Below are positions 40,661 to 50,034 of a stretch of DNA of 64,000 bases, piece by piece. The notes beneath the pieces were generated by a model, which did not search any database, had not been told where the DNA came from, and saw only the letters and a list, made by a program, of their open reading frames with translations. The translations under genes and the position numbers were made by a program. The stretch is from contig NZ_MDDV01000003.1 of the NCBI RefSeq assembly GCF_001854885.1, positions 95,201 to 159,200 on the forward strand, written 5' to 3'. This DNA comes from Ensifer sp. LCM 4579 (GTDB taxonomy: Bacteria; Pseudomonadota; Alphaproteobacteria; Rhizobiales; Rhizobiaceae). How positions within the stretch are numbered: the stretch's first letter is position 1; each line of letters begins with the position of its first letter.

Positions 40661-41986
40661 TCACCAGTCCTCTTCGACCTGTTTCGGTCCGTTGCCGAGC
40701 CTTCTTTCGAGCTCGGCCGCTTCGCCTTCCGTCAGGCGCAGGTCCAGGCTGACGCGCCCGTCTTCGAGGTCCTCGCGGCCGTCGACGATCGCGTGCTCAT
40801 AGATCCAGGGCAGCATCTGCAATTGGTCGAGGCCGAGCGCGATGGTGCATTGGGTCAGGACGCCGGAAAGGCGCCGGCCGATTTCGGCGAGCAGGTCATC
40901 CACCCCCTCGCCGGTGATCGCGGAGACGGCGACGGTATCTTCGGTGCTCGACGCCTTCTTCATCAGCGCCTCGCGCATCTCGGGCTCGAGCTTGTCGATC
41001 TTGTTCCAAACTTCGACGATGCGCTCGGCGCCTTCCTTCTCATCGATGCCAAGATCGGCAAGGATGCGCAGCACGTCGCTCGACTGCGCCTGGTTGTCCG
41101 GGTCGGAGAGGTCGCGCACATGCAGGATCAGGTCGGCTTCGAGCACCTCCTCCAGCGTCGCGCGGAATGCCGCCACGAGATGCGTCGGCAGATCGGAGAT
41201 GAAACCAACGGTGTCCGACAGAATGACCATGCGCCCGCGCGGCAACTTCAGCCTCCGGAGCGTCGGGTCGAGCGTCGCGAAGAGCATATCTTCGGCGAGG
41301 ACTCCCGCCCCGGTCATCCGGTTGAACAGCGTCGACTTGCCGGCATTCGTATAGCCGACCAGCGCCACGATCGGATGCGGCACCTTCTTGCGCTTCGAGC
41401 GGTGAAGCTGGCGCGTGCGCCGCACCTGCTCCAGCTCGCGTTCGAGCCGCACGATCCTTTCCTGCAGCAGGCGGCGGTCCGCCTCGATCTGGGTTTCACC
41501 CGGACCGCCCATGAAGCCCGCACCGCCGCGCTGGCGCTCCAGGTGGGTCCAGCTTCGAACGAGGCGGCCCTTCTGATAATTGAGATGGGCAAGATCGACC
41601 TGGAGCGTTCCCTCCTTGGTGGAGGCGCGCCGACCGAAAATCTCGAGAATGAGTCCGGTGCGGTCGATGACCTTGGCGTTCCACTCCTTCTCGAGGTTGC
41701 GCTGCTGCACCGGCGTCAGCGGGTGATCGACGATGACGAGACCCGCGTCCTTTTCGTTGAGGACATGGCCGATTTCCTCGATCTTGCCGCTGCCGAGCAG
41801 CGTGCCGGGTTTCGGTTGGGCAACGGGAACGATGGAGCCATGGACGACCTCGAGATCGATCGCAAGCGCAAGTCCTGTCGCCTCTTCCAGCCGGCTTTCA
41901 TCGGAACGGGTCGTCGTTACGGACGGCGTTTCGCCCGCGCCCTTTCCCGACTTCTTCAGGACGGGAACGACGACGACCGCGCGCAT
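40661..41986 (-). CDS. hflX: GTPase HflX
   Basis: Ribosome-binding GTPase that splits stalled or stressed ribosomes. The 441 residues have the HflX N-domain (LLGSGKIEEIGHVLNEKDAG and VIDRTGLILEIFGRRASTKE), the RGGAGFMGGPGETQIEADRR linker and the G domain. G1 is GYTNAGKST, G3 is LSDTVGFISDLP and G4 is VWNKID. ATG 41986 is the first standard start. Upstream the frame stays open for 21 protein-like codons back to ATT 42049, with no ATG, GTG or TTG. The gene lies downstream of hfq in the same frame. Confidence 0.93.
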   Translation of the reverse strand: MRAVVVVPVLKKSGKGAGETPSVTTTRSDESRLEEATGLALAIDLEVVHGSIVPVAQPKPGTLLGSGKIEEIGHVLNEKDAGLVIVDHPLTPVQQRNLEKEWNAKVIDRTGLILEIFGRRASTKEGTLQVDLAHLNYQKGRLVRSWTHLERQRGGAGFMGGPGETQIEADRRLLQERIVRLERELEQVRRTRQLHRSKRKKVPHPIVALVGYTNAGKSTLFNRMTGAGVLAEDMLFATLDPTLRRLKLPRGRMVILSDTVGFISDLPTHLVAAFRATLEEVLEADLILHVRDLSDPDNQAQSSDVLRILADLGIDEKEGAERIVEVWNKIDKLEPEMREALMKKASSTEDTVAVSAITGEGVDDLLAEIGRRLSGVLTQCTIALGLDQLQMLPWIYEHAIVDGREDLEDGRVSLDLRLTEGEAAELERRLGNGPKQVEEDW

Positions 41987-42064
41987 GTCATCGCGGCGCC
42001 TTTCCAGCTCCGGGATGATCGACGACGATTTGGACTCACGCTTAGTAATGTTCCTTACGTCCCG

Positions 42065-42307
42065 TCAGGATGCGGCTTCCTCATTCTCGAACATCTGCAG
42101 GGGCTGGCCCGGCATGATCGTCGAGATGGCGTGCTTGTAGACGAGCTGAGAGTGGCCGTCGCGGCGCAAAAGGACGCAGAAATTGTCAAAAGACGTTACA
42201 ACACCCGTCAGCTTGACGCCGTTGATCAGGAAAATCGTCAATGAAATCTTTTGCTTGCGGACCGTATTGAGAAAAAGATCCTGCAGGTTCTGAGAACGTT
42301 CCGCCAT
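42065..42307 (-). CDS. hfq: RNA chaperone Hfq
   Basis: Hexameric Sm-like protein that pairs small RNAs with mRNAs. The 80-residue product is the short alphaproteobacterial form: the Sm1 motif is in [20 protein letters not shown] with FCVLLRR, and the Sm2 motif is [12 protein letters not shown]. It ends in a brief acidic tail with no extended C-terminus. It lies 78 nt upstream of hflX, the common bacterial order. A perfect GCACCGGTGC palindrome (42338-42347) lies about 35 nt upstream of the ATG. Confidence 0.97.
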
Positions 42308-42414
42308 CGCGCCGCTTCTTTCTTATTTGCCGGCCTGGCACCGGTGCATTTTTGCTAAATTCTGCTCATTGAGGCGTCACAGTGCTCTTCCCCGAAGCCT
42401 CATCAAGTTTGGTA

Positions 42415-43278
42415 TCAAATCAATGTCTTTTCCGCAACGGCGAAAAAAGCGTCACGTATATTCTGTGCTATATTTCCGGGGTGGCCATTGCCGATGCTCC
42501 TCCCGTCGACCGCCACGACGGGAAAGCAGATGCTCGTAGCGGCGGTGATGAAGACTTCGCGCGCTGCGAGCATTTCCTCGACCGAGAACGCTCGCTCTTC
42601 GACCTTCAGGCCGAGTGTCTTCGCAACCTCCATCAGGGTGGTTCGGGTAATTCCGCGAAGGATGCCGTGTTCCGCGGGCCGGGTGCGCAGGATACCCTCG
42701 CCGTCGACGATCCACACATTCGTTGCCGCGCCCTCTTTCACCATACCGTCGGCGTCGACGAAGATCGCCTCCTGCGAGCCCTGCTCCCTGGCCTGCTGAC
42801 GGGCAAGCACATTCGGCAGGAGGCCCACGGTCTTGATGTCGACCCGGTCCCAGCGGTTTTCCGGCACGGTAATCGCGGAAATGCCCTCGGCATTCTTTCG
42901 GGCAATGGCGGCGGCGTCCGTCCGCTTGGCCGTGACGACGATCGACGGCGGCGTGTCCCTTGCCGGAAAGACGTGGTCCCTGCGTGCGACGCCCCGCGTC
43001 ACCTGCAGATAGAAGAGCCCATTGCGCACCCGGTTCCGGCGCAGCACCTCGCGAATAACCTGCACCAGCGCCATCCGGCTCATCGGCCAGGCAATGCGGA
43101 GCTCATTCAACGACCGGTCCAGGCGATCCAGATGGCGGCGAAGATCGACGATGAAGCCGTGCCGCACCTCGCAGACCTCGTAAACGCCGTCGGCGAACTG
43201 ATAGCCGCGATCCTCCACATGGACCGCCGCCGCCTGATGGCGCACATAGGCACCGTTGACATAGGCAAATCTAGGCAT
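42415..43278 (-). CDS. dat: D-amino-acid aminotransferase
   Basis: PLP class IV transaminase making D-glutamate or D-alanine for peptidoglycan. The 287 residues start PRFAYVNGAYVRHQAAAVHV with the family opening. DRGYQFADGVYEVCEV is the active-site stretch, RVDIKTVGLLPNVLARQQA contains the PLP lysine, and EGAATNVWIV and LRGITRTTLMEVA match class IV enzymes. A branched-chain transaminase role is less likely because the DRG...FADG pattern fits DAAT. It lies 12 nt after trkA and upstream of hfq. Confidence 0.9.
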   Translation of the reverse strand: MPRFAYVNGAYVRHQAAAVHVEDRGYQFADGVYEVCEVRHGFIVDLRRHLDRLDRSLNELRIAWPMSRMALVQVIREVLRRNRVRNGLFYLQVTRGVARRDHVFPARDTPPSIVVTAKRTDAAAIARKNAEGISAITVPENRWDRVDIKTVGLLPNVLARQQAREQGSQEAIFVDADGMVKEGAATNVWIVDGEGILRTRPAEHGILRGITRTTLMEVAKTLGLKVEERAFSVEEMLAAREVFITAATSICFPVVAVDGRSIGNGHPGNIAQNIRDAFFAVAEKTLI

Positions 43279-43290
43279 CCGGCAGCCGCC

Positions 43291-44667
43291 TCAAAAATAC
43301 TGGATGCTTACGCGGAAAAGCTGCTCGACGTCGCGCACCGCGCTTGCCGCGGCAAGCAGGACAACGCGGTCCTTCGCCTTGATCCGCGTGTTGCCGTCCG
43401 GTCGTATGAACATCCTGTCGCGGTAAAGCGCGCCAATGCGGATGCCACCGGGAAGTTCAAGCTCGCGCAGAGCCCTGCCGACGAGCGGCGAGGTCTCCAG
43501 CGCTTCCGCCTCGATCGCCTCGGCCACGCCGTTTTGCACGGCATAGACCGAGCGGATGCGCCCTTTCCGCACATGCTGCAAGACGCGCGAGATCGTCACC
43601 GCACGCGGATTGATATAGGAATCGACGCCGGCTGCGGTGGAGAAACCTTGATAGGCCGGTTCGTTGATCAGCACGAGGGTCGACTTCGCTCCCAGGCGCT
43701 TTGCCATCATGCTGCCGAGAATGTTGATCTGGTCGCTGTTGGTGAGCGCCACCACGAGGTCGGCATCCTGGACATCCGCCTGCGTCAGGATCCGCTGGTC
43801 CATCGCCGAGCCCTGCAGAACAACCGTGTTGTTCAGCTTGTCGGCAATGAGCACGGCGCGGCCGCGGTCGCTCTCGATGAGCTTGACCCTCATACGCGGT
43901 TGCTGCTCCTCGATCGTGCGGGCAACGAAATAGCCGATATTGCCGCCGCCGAGAATGACGATCCGCCGCGCCTCCTGCTCTTCATGGCCGAAGAGCGCGA
44001 GCGTGCGGCGGGCGTGATCGCGGTCACAAATGACATAGGCGAGATCGCCCGTCTGCAACTGGTCGGACGAATGCGGAATGATCAGTTCGCCGTGGCGGAA
44101 GATGCCGGTAACGGTTGCCATGAGGTCCGGGAAAAGCTGGCTCAACTGCTGCAGCGGCGTGTCGACGACCGGGCAATCCTCCATGCATTCGATCGCGATC
44201 ATCGCGATGCGATCCTCGGCGAAGCGCACCACATCGGTCGCGCCGGGAAAGGAGATGCGGCGCAAGACGAGACGCCCGACTTCGATCTCCGGCGAAATCG
44301 AGACGTCGATCGGCACGTTCTCGCGCGAGAAGAGGTCGGAATATTCCGGCGCGAGATAGCTCTGGGCGCGGATGCGGGCAACTTTCGTCGGCACGTTGAA
44401 GATCGCATGCGCCACTTCGCAAGCGACGATATTCACCTCGTCGTAGAGCGTCACGGCTATGATCATGTCCGCCTGGTCGGCACCGGCCCGCGCGAGCACG
44501 TCCGGATGCGCGCCGTGCCCCACATAGCCGCGCACGTCGAGCGTTTCGGTGATATGGGCGATGAGCTCGGCCGACGTATCGATCACCGAGACGTCGTTGT
44601 CCTCCTGCGACAGCCGCTCGGCGATGCCGAAGCCGACCTGCCCTGCCCCGCAAATGATTACCTTCAT
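43291..44667 (-). CDS. trkA: Trk potassium-uptake NAD-binding protein TrkA
   Basis: Cytosolic gating subunit of Trk/Ktr potassium channels. The 458 residues hold two RCK units: MKVIICGAGQVGFGIAERLS at the start and a second Rossmann fold RIVILGGGNIGYFVARTIEE in the middle. Each is followed by a TrkA-C domain. AAGGAATAAGG precedes ATG 44667. The membrane partner TrkH/TrkG is not in the window. It is usually next to ntrX in alphaproteobacteria, as here (94-nt gap). Confidence 0.94.
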   Translation of the reverse strand: MKVIICGAGQVGFGIAERLSQEDNDVSVIDTSAELIAHITETLDVRGYVGHGAHPDVLARAGADQADMIIAVTLYDEVNIVACEVAHAIFNVPTKVARIRAQSYLAPEYSDLFSRENVPIDVSISPEIEVGRLVLRRISFPGATDVVRFAEDRIAMIAIECMEDCPVVDTPLQQLSQLFPDLMATVTGIFRHGELIIPHSSDQLQTGDLAYVICDRDHARRTLALFGHEEQEARRIVILGGGNIGYFVARTIEEQQPRMRVKLIESDRGRAVLIADKLNNTVVLQGSAMDQRILTQADVQDADLVVALTNSDQINILGSMMAKRLGAKSTLVLINEPAYQGFSTAAGVDSYINPRAVTISRVLQHVRKGRIRSVYAVQNGVAEAIEAEALETSPLVGRALRELELPGGIRIGALYRDRMFIRPDGNTRIKAKDRVVLLAAASAVRDVEQLFRVSIQYF

Positions 44668-44761
44668 CCTTATTCCTTCATCCGGAGCAGCCGCATGCGG
44701 AATGCCCCTTTGCACCGCCCCACGGGGAACGGAGCTACTACGTCCCACCCTGGTTTCGGGA

Positions 44762-46126
44762 TCAGACGCCCAGGGACTTCAGCTTGCGATGCAGCGCCGA
44801 GCGCTCCATGCCGACGAACTCGGCGGTGCGCGAGATGTTGCCGCCGAATCGATTGATCTGGGCGATCAGATAATCGCGCTCGAACATTTCGCGAGCCTCG
44901 CGCAATGGCAAGGTCATGATGTGCTGATCGCCCTGGGCGGAAATTTTCGGAAGCGTATCGCCCACTTCGTTCGGCAGCATGTCGGCGGAGATCGGCGTCT
45001 CCGGTCCGTCGCTTCGGGCGAGGATCATCAGACGCTCGATATTGTTCCGCAACTGCCGGATGTTGCCCGGCCAGTCATGCGCCTGCAGCACGGCAAGCGC
45101 ATCCTCGCCGATCTTGCGCGGCCGGATGCCGGCCTGCTCGCTCACCTGGCGCATGAACATGTCGACCAGGAAGGGTATGTCCTCGCGGCGCTCGGCCAGC
45201 GCGGGGACGCGCACCGGGATGACGGCCAGGCGGTGATACAGATCCTCGCGAAAGAGCCCCTCGGCGATCATGTTCTCGAGATTATAGGCGGTGGATGAGA
45301 TGATGCGCACGTCCACCTTGACGCGCTTGGAGCCGCCGACCCGCTCGAACTGCTGATCGACGAGGACGCGCAGGATTTTGTTTTGCGTCTCCCGCGGCAT
45401 CTCGCCGATTTCGTCCAGGTAGAGGATGCCGCCATGCGCCTCTTCGAGCGCGCCGGTTCGGCGCGGCTGGCCGGCCGTCCCTTCCGTGCCGAAGAGGGCG
45501 ATCTCCATCCTGTCTGGCGTGATCGCGCCGGCATTCAGCGCCACGAAGGGCCCGGCGGCACGCGTCGACTTGCGGTGGATCATCCGCGCCACCAGTTCCT
45601 TTCCGGAACCGGAGGGGCCAAGGATCATGATTCGGCTGTTGGTGGGCGCCACCTTTTCGATCGTCTGGCGCAGTTGCGAGACCGCCACCGAGGTGCCGAT
45701 CAGCTCCACCGGATCGCCGGACCGCTTCTTCAGTTCCGAAACTTCACGCTTGAGCTTGGAATTTTCGAGCGCACGCTCCGCAATGAGAATCAGACGGTCC
45801 GCCTTGAAGGGCTTCTCGATGAAGTCATAGGCGCCGCGCTTGATCGCTGAAACAGCGGTTTCGATGTTGCCGTGGCCGGAAATCATCACCACCGGCAGAT
45901 CCGGATAACGGCCCTTGATCTCGTCGAGAAGTGCCAACCCGTCGAGCCGGCTGCCCTGCATCCAGATGTCCAGGAAGACGAGCCGCGGCACCCGGTCATT
46001 GATCGCCGCAAGCGCACTGTCGCTGTCGAATGCCGTCCGCGTCTCATGGCCCTCGTCCGACAGTATGCCAGAGACGATCTCGCGGATGTCTTCCTCATCG
46101 TCCACAACCAGAATATCAGCCGCCAT
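44762..46126 (-). CDS. ntrX: Response regulator NtrX
   Basis: Partner of the membrane kinase NtrY, controlling nitrogen metabolism, envelope and redox genes. The 454 residues comprise a receiver domain with phosphoacceptor D53 (RLVFLDIWMQG), an AAA+ domain (Walker A GPSGSGKE at 170-177, Walker B GGILYLDEIGEMP), and a C-terminal Fis-type helix-turn-helix (ISRTAEFVGMERSALHRKLK). The GAFTGA loop that contacts sigma-54 is absent: residues 213-225 are shorter than in NtrC and read GTEGTAGQPRRTG. The gene overlaps the end of ntrY by 11 nt. Confidence 0.95.
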   Translation of the reverse strand: MAADILVVDDEEDIREIVSGILSDEGHETRTAFDSDSALAAINDRVPRLVFLDIWMQGSRLDGLALLDEIKGRYPDLPVVMISGHGNIETAVSAIKRGAYDFIEKPFKADRLILIAERALENSKLKREVSELKKRSGDPVELIGTSVAVSQLRQTIEKVAPTNSRIMILGPSGSGKELVARMIHRKSTRAAGPFVALNAGAITPDRMEIALFGTEGTAGQPRRTGALEEAHGGILYLDEIGEMPRETQNKILRVLVDQQFERVGGSKRVKVDVRIISSTAYNLENMIAEGLFREDLYHRLAVIPVRVPALAERREDIPFLVDMFMRQVSEQAGIRPRKIGEDALAVLQAHDWPGNIRQLRNNIERLMILARSDGPETPISADMLPNEVGDTLPKISAQGDQHIMTLPLREAREMFERDYLIAQINRFGGNISRTAEFVGMERSALHRKLKSLGV

Positions 46127-48386
46127 TGGTATTGCCCTTGTCCTTGGAAGTATCGCCGCCCGTGCTTTCACCGGCGGGCGGGAGGATCACGCGGATCATT
46201 GCCCCGACGCCACCGTCGAAATCGGGCGGTGCGTCATGCAACTCCAGTTGTCCACCATGGTCCTCGATGATTTTCTTGACGATCGCCAGACCAAGCCCCG
46301 TGCCCTTCTCGCGCATCGTCATATACGGCTCGAGAATTCGATGCCGGTTTTCCGTCGGAAGCCCTTTGCCGTTGTCGACAATGTCGACCACGAAGCGGCC
46401 GCTCGACTCGTCACGGCGGGATCGGATCATAATTCTCGGTTCGCCGCGGGCCACCTCGGCCGGCACCGCCTCGATCGCCTCCACCGCATTCTTGACGATA
46501 TTGCCGAAGGCCTGCCCGAGCATCCGGCCGTCGAACTGGCCGTCGAGCGGATCATCGCCGAAGTCGCGAATGAAGGTGATGTGGCTGTTGCCCATTTCGC
46601 GCAGGAAGACGGCGTCCTTGAGGATGGCGCGCAGATCGGCTTTCTCCTTCGTCGGCTTCGGCATCCGCGCAAAGGCTGAAAATTCGTCAACCATGCGGCC
46701 GATGTCCTCCACCTGGCGCACGATCGTATCGGTGCACTGGTCGAAGACCGCCTTATCCTCCTGGTCTATCTGCCTGCCGTAGCGGCGCTTCAGCCTCTCG
46801 GCCGAGAGCTGGATCGGCGTCAGCGGGTTCTTGATCTCATGGGCGATGCGCCGGGCGACGTCCGCCCAGGCGGTGGAGCGCTGAGCAATCATCAGGTCGG
46901 TGATGTCATCGATCGTGATGACATAGGAGCCGTGCGATCCATCGCCCTCCTCGCGCGTCACCTGCACGTTCAGCGTGCGCTCCGTACCGCCGCGCATGGT
47001 GTTTATCTGCTTGCGATACTCGTTGCGATAGCGGCTCTCGGCCTCAACCAGCACGGCTTCGATTTCCGGGGCCACTTCGCCGAGGCTCGCACCGATCAGG
47101 CCTGGCGCGCCGTTCCTCAAAACGCCTTCGGAGGAGGGATTGACGATGGTGATGCGGTGATCCTTGCCGACGCCGATGACCGCCGCGGTGACGCCGGAAA
47201 GCACCGCCTCGATGAAGCGGCGACGCTGGTCGACCTCATCCTTCGCCTCCAGGATCTGCTCCTGCTGCGTGCGGATCTCGCTCACCATCTTGTTGAAGGT
47301 GCGCGACAGATTGCCGACATCCCCGTCGACGGCGCGCACGGGCACGACGACGTTGAGATTGCCGGAGGCGACGCTGTCGGCCGCGCCGATCAATTGGCGG
47401 ATCGGCCGCACGATGCGGTCGGCGACGGCGATCGCCGTCCAGATTGCGGCAAGCAGCACGATCAGCGCGAAACCGATATAGAGGACGCCGAAGGCGATCT
47501 GCAGCGAGGTCCGACCCGCCTCCAAAGCCTTGTATTCGGCGGTGTTTTCCTCCATCAGCCGCATCGAGCGCATGACTTCCGGATCGACGTTGCGGACGGT
47601 GTAGAGGTAGGTATCGGGTATGTTGTCAAGCGGGATGACGGCGCCGACGAGGTTGGTAACCCCTGGCGGAATGAGCGTCGGCTGACCGGCGACGGTGCTT
47701 TTCAGCGCGTCCTGGGGAATGGCCGGCAGCGGCCGGTCGGTCGAGATATTCGCCTGGAGAATGGGGCTGCCATCGGCACGGACGAGAAACGCCCCAAGCA
47801 TGCCGCGCCCCCGCGCCTGCCGCGTCATCAGCTCGATGAAACCGGTGCGGTCGAGGCTGTAGAGCTGGCGGTTGCGCTCCAGGTCATTGGCCATCGAGAC
47901 CGTCTGCCCCTGGAGATAGCTGGCGTTCTCGAGGACATAGGCCTGCGCCACGTTCAAGGACGAGCGAACGATCGCCTGCGTGCGCAACGAAAACCAGCGA
48001 TCAAGGCCCACATCGAGGGTGATGCTGGCGAAGATCGCCACCAGGATCGCCGGCGTAATGGCGACGATCGAAAACAGCGCGACGATGCGCACGTGCAGCC
48101 GTGCCGCAGCCCTGCCCTTGCTGCGCGCCCTGAGCAGCCTCATGATCTCGCGGGCGATGAGATAGATCAGGCCGACGACGAAAACGCCATTGACGCCGGC
48201 ACAGGCGATGACGATGTTCCGCTCCGGGCGAACGGGGGTGAGCCCCAGAAGGACGAGCAGCGACAGGGTGGCGCAGACCAGCGCGCCTGTCGCAAGCATC
48301 AGTCCCGGCAGCGCGAAGGAGGCCCGCCGATCCTGGGCCGTGACACTTTCCTCCGTGCCCAATGGCAAGGCCATTCCGTCCACCAT
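46116..48386 (-). CDS. ntrY: Nitrogen-regulation sensor histidine kinase NtrY
   Basis: Membrane-bound kinase of NtrX, 756 residues. There are three to four N-terminal membrane segments (such as GLMLATGALVCATLSLLVLL), a periplasmic sensing part, a HAMP domain (DRIVRPIRQLIGAADSVASG) and a PAS domain. The H-box is [20 protein letters not shown], and the catalytic domain has GKGLPTENRHRILEPYMTMR and EKGTGLGLAIVKKI. I chose ATG 48386 (MVDGMALPL); TTG 48404 is an in-frame alternative, and a G-rich stretch precedes both. It lies downstream of ntrC on the same strand after 193 nt. Confidence 0.94.
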   Translation of the reverse strand: MVDGMALPLGTEESVTAQDRRASFALPGLMLATGALVCATLSLLVLLGLTPVRPERNIVIACAGVNGVFVVGLIYLIAREIMRLLRARSKGRAAARLHVRIVALFSIVAITPAILVAIFASITLDVGLDRWFSLRTQAIVRSSLNVAQAYVLENASYLQGQTVSMANDLERNRQLYSLDRTGFIELMTRQARGRGMLGAFLVRADGSPILQANISTDRPLPAIPQDALKSTVAGQPTLIPPGVTNLVGAVIPLDNIPDTYLYTVRNVDPEVMRSMRLMEENTAEYKALEAGRTSLQIAFGVLYIGFALIVLLAAIWTAIAVADRIVRPIRQLIGAADSVASGNLNVVVPVRAVDGDVGNLSRTFNKMVSEIRTQQEQILEAKDEVDQRRRFIEAVLSGVTAAVIGVGKDHRITIVNPSSEGVLRNGAPGLIGASLGEVAPEIEAVLVEAESRYRNEYRKQINTMRGGTERTLNVQVTREEGDGSHGSYVITIDDITDLMIAQRSTAWADVARRIAHEIKNPLTPIQLSAERLKRRYGRQIDQEDKAVFDQCTDTIVRQVEDIGRMVDEFSAFARMPKPTKEKADLRAILKDAVFLREMGNSHITFIRDFGDDPLDGQFDGRMLGQAFGNIVKNAVEAIEAVPAEVARGEPRIMIRSRRDESSGRFVVDIVDNGKGLPTENRHRILEPYMTMREKGTGLGLAIVKKIIEDHGGQLELHDAPPDFDGGVGAMIRVILPPAGESTGGDTSKDKGNTNGG

Positions 48387-48554
48387 GAATAAAGTTTCCC
48401 CCAAACCGGCGCCCCTACGGCACCGGCACGCGCTTCAATTCCGGATCAAGAACTGAACGCACCTCGGTGGCCGGTACGGCGCCAATGCGTCGTTTCAACG
48501 GCAGACCTGCCGGCGACTCGACGCGTGGAGGACGTTCAACAATGTATTGTGGCG

Positions 48555-48573
48555 AAAATGCAACGGTGTTGCA
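48555..48573 (-). terminator. Short hairpin after ntrC
   Basis: TGCAAC (48559-48564) and GTTGCA (48568-48573) form a 6-bp stem with a 3-nt loop. On the minus strand the stem begins 6 nt past the ntrC stop and is followed by TTTTCGCC. It is weak but well placed to reduce read-through into ntrY. Confidence 0.4.
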
Positions 48574-48579
48574 CGGCAG

Positions 48580-50034
48580 TCAAGCGCTGCGCGAGCTGCG
48601 ATAAACCGAAACGCCGAGCTCCCGAATCTTCTTGCGCAGCGTGTTCCGGTTGAGACCCAGCAGGTCGGCGGCCTTGATCTGGTTACCTCTGGTTGCGGTC
48701 AGGGCCGCGAGAATCAACGGATATTCCATTTCCGCAAGAACACGTTCATAAAGGCCGGACGGTGGCAAAGCGTCGCCGAAGCTCGCAAAATACTGCCGCA
48801 TGTTTTCCTCGACCGCCTGGGAAATCGACAGCGAGCCGTCGCGGGCGGCAGCCTTGTCGATCGGACTGTCGGGCACCTCCGAGCGCAATTCGTTTTCGAT
48901 GATTTCCCGAGTGATCACATCCTGTGGATAAAGTGCCGTCAGGCGCCGCACGAGGTTCTCGAGCTCGCGCACATTGCCCGGCCACGGATGCGCCTTCATC
49001 AGTTCCAGCGCCTCCTGATCGAAGCGCTTCACATCGAGACCTTCCTTCTCGGCCTGCTGCACAAAGTGGCGCACGAGATCCGGTATATCTTCGGCCCGAT
49101 CCCTCAGGGGCGGCAGACGCAGCGGCACGACGTTGAGGCGGTAGTAGAGGTCTTCGCGAAAGAGGCCCTGATTGATCGACTGCTTCAGGTCCTTGTTGGT
49201 CGCGGCGACAATCCGGACGTCCGAGCGGATCGGCGTGCGCCCGCCGACGGTCGTGTATTCGCCCTGTTGCAGCACACGCAGGAGACGCGTCTGTGCATCC
49301 ATCGGCATGTCGCCGATCTCATCCAAAAAGAGAGTTCCGCCTTCCGCCTGTTCGAAGCGGCCGGTCGATCGCATCTGGGCGCCGGTGAAGGCACCCTTTT
49401 CGTGGCCGAACAACTCCGACTCGATCAGGTCGCGCGGAATTGCCGCCATGTTGATGGCCACGAAGGGCCCATTCCGCCGCTTGCCGTAGTCGTGCAATGC
49501 GCGTGCGACAAGCTCCTTGCCGGTGCCCGATTCGCCGGTGATCATCAACGTCAGATCGGTCTGCATCAGCCGCGCGAGCACGCGGTAGATCTCCTGCATG
49601 GCGGCGGAGCGCCCGACGAGCGGCATGCCGTCCTGGGTATCGTCGTCCAGCTTCGAGGGCCGGCGCTTCGGCTCCGCCAGTGCCCGGCCGATAATGCCGA
49701 TCAACTCGGTCAGGTCGAACGGCTTCGGCAAATAGTCGTAAGCGCCCTTCTCCGACGCTTTTATGGCCGTCATGAAGGTGTTCTGCGCGCTCATGACCAG
49801 GACGGGAAGATCCGGGCGTGCCTTCTTGATCCGCGGCAGAAGATCGAAGGCATTCTCGTCCGGCATCACCACATCGGTGACCACGAGGTCGCCGTCGCCG
49901 GCGGAGATCCAGCGCCAGAGCGTCGCCGCGTTGGAGGTGATGCGCACATCATATCCGGCACGGCTGAGCGCCTGGTTGAGCACGGTGCGAATGGCAGCGT
50001 CGTCATCCGCGACGAGGATCGTTGCGCCGGTCAT
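48580..50034 (-). CDS. ntrC: Nitrogen-regulation response regulator NtrC
   Basis: Sigma-54 activator turned on by NtrB when nitrogen is short, acting on glnA, amt and similar promoters. The 484 residues have a receiver domain with D54 ([12 protein letters not shown]), an AAA+ domain with Walker A GESGTGKE (167-174), the sigma-54 contact loop GAFTGA at 214-219, and Walker [15 protein letters not shown] Fis-type helix-turn-helix ends the protein ([20 protein letters not shown]). Its ATG overlaps the ntrB stop (ATGA), so the two are translated together. Confidence 0.97.
   Translation of the reverse strand: MTGATILVADDDAAIRTVLNQALSRAGYDVRITSNAATLWRWISAGDGDLVVTDVVMPDENAFDLLPRIKKARPDLPVLVMSAQNTFMTAIKASEKGAYDYLPKPFDLTELIGIIGRALAEPKRRPSKLDDDTQDGMPLVGRSAAMQEIYRVLARLMQTDLTLMITGESGTGKELVARALHDYGKRRNGPFVAINMAAIPRDLIESELFGHEKGAFTGAQMRSTGRFEQAEGGTLFLDEIGDMPMDAQTRLLRVLQQGEYTTVGGRTPIRSDVRIVAATNKDLKQSINQGLFREDLYYRLNVVPLRLPPLRDRAEDIPDLVRHFVQQAEKEGLDVKRFDQEALELMKAHPWPGNVRELENLVRRLTALYPQDVITREIIENELRSEVPDSPIDKAAARDGSLSISQAVEENMRQYFASFGDALPPSGLYERVLAEMEYPLILAALTATRGNQIKAADLLGLNRNTLRKKIRELGVSVYRSSRSA

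Noticed and set aside
42337..42356. Sigma-54-like GG...GC elements near hfq
   Set aside because: The GG to GC distance is 9 or 15 rather than 10, and the orientation points away from hfq. Only the GCACCGGTGC palindrome was kept as a remark.
42382..44856. An 824-codon plus-strand open frame over dat and trkA
   Set aside because: Antisense shadow of two well-conserved genes; no ribosome site and a composition unlike real proteins here.
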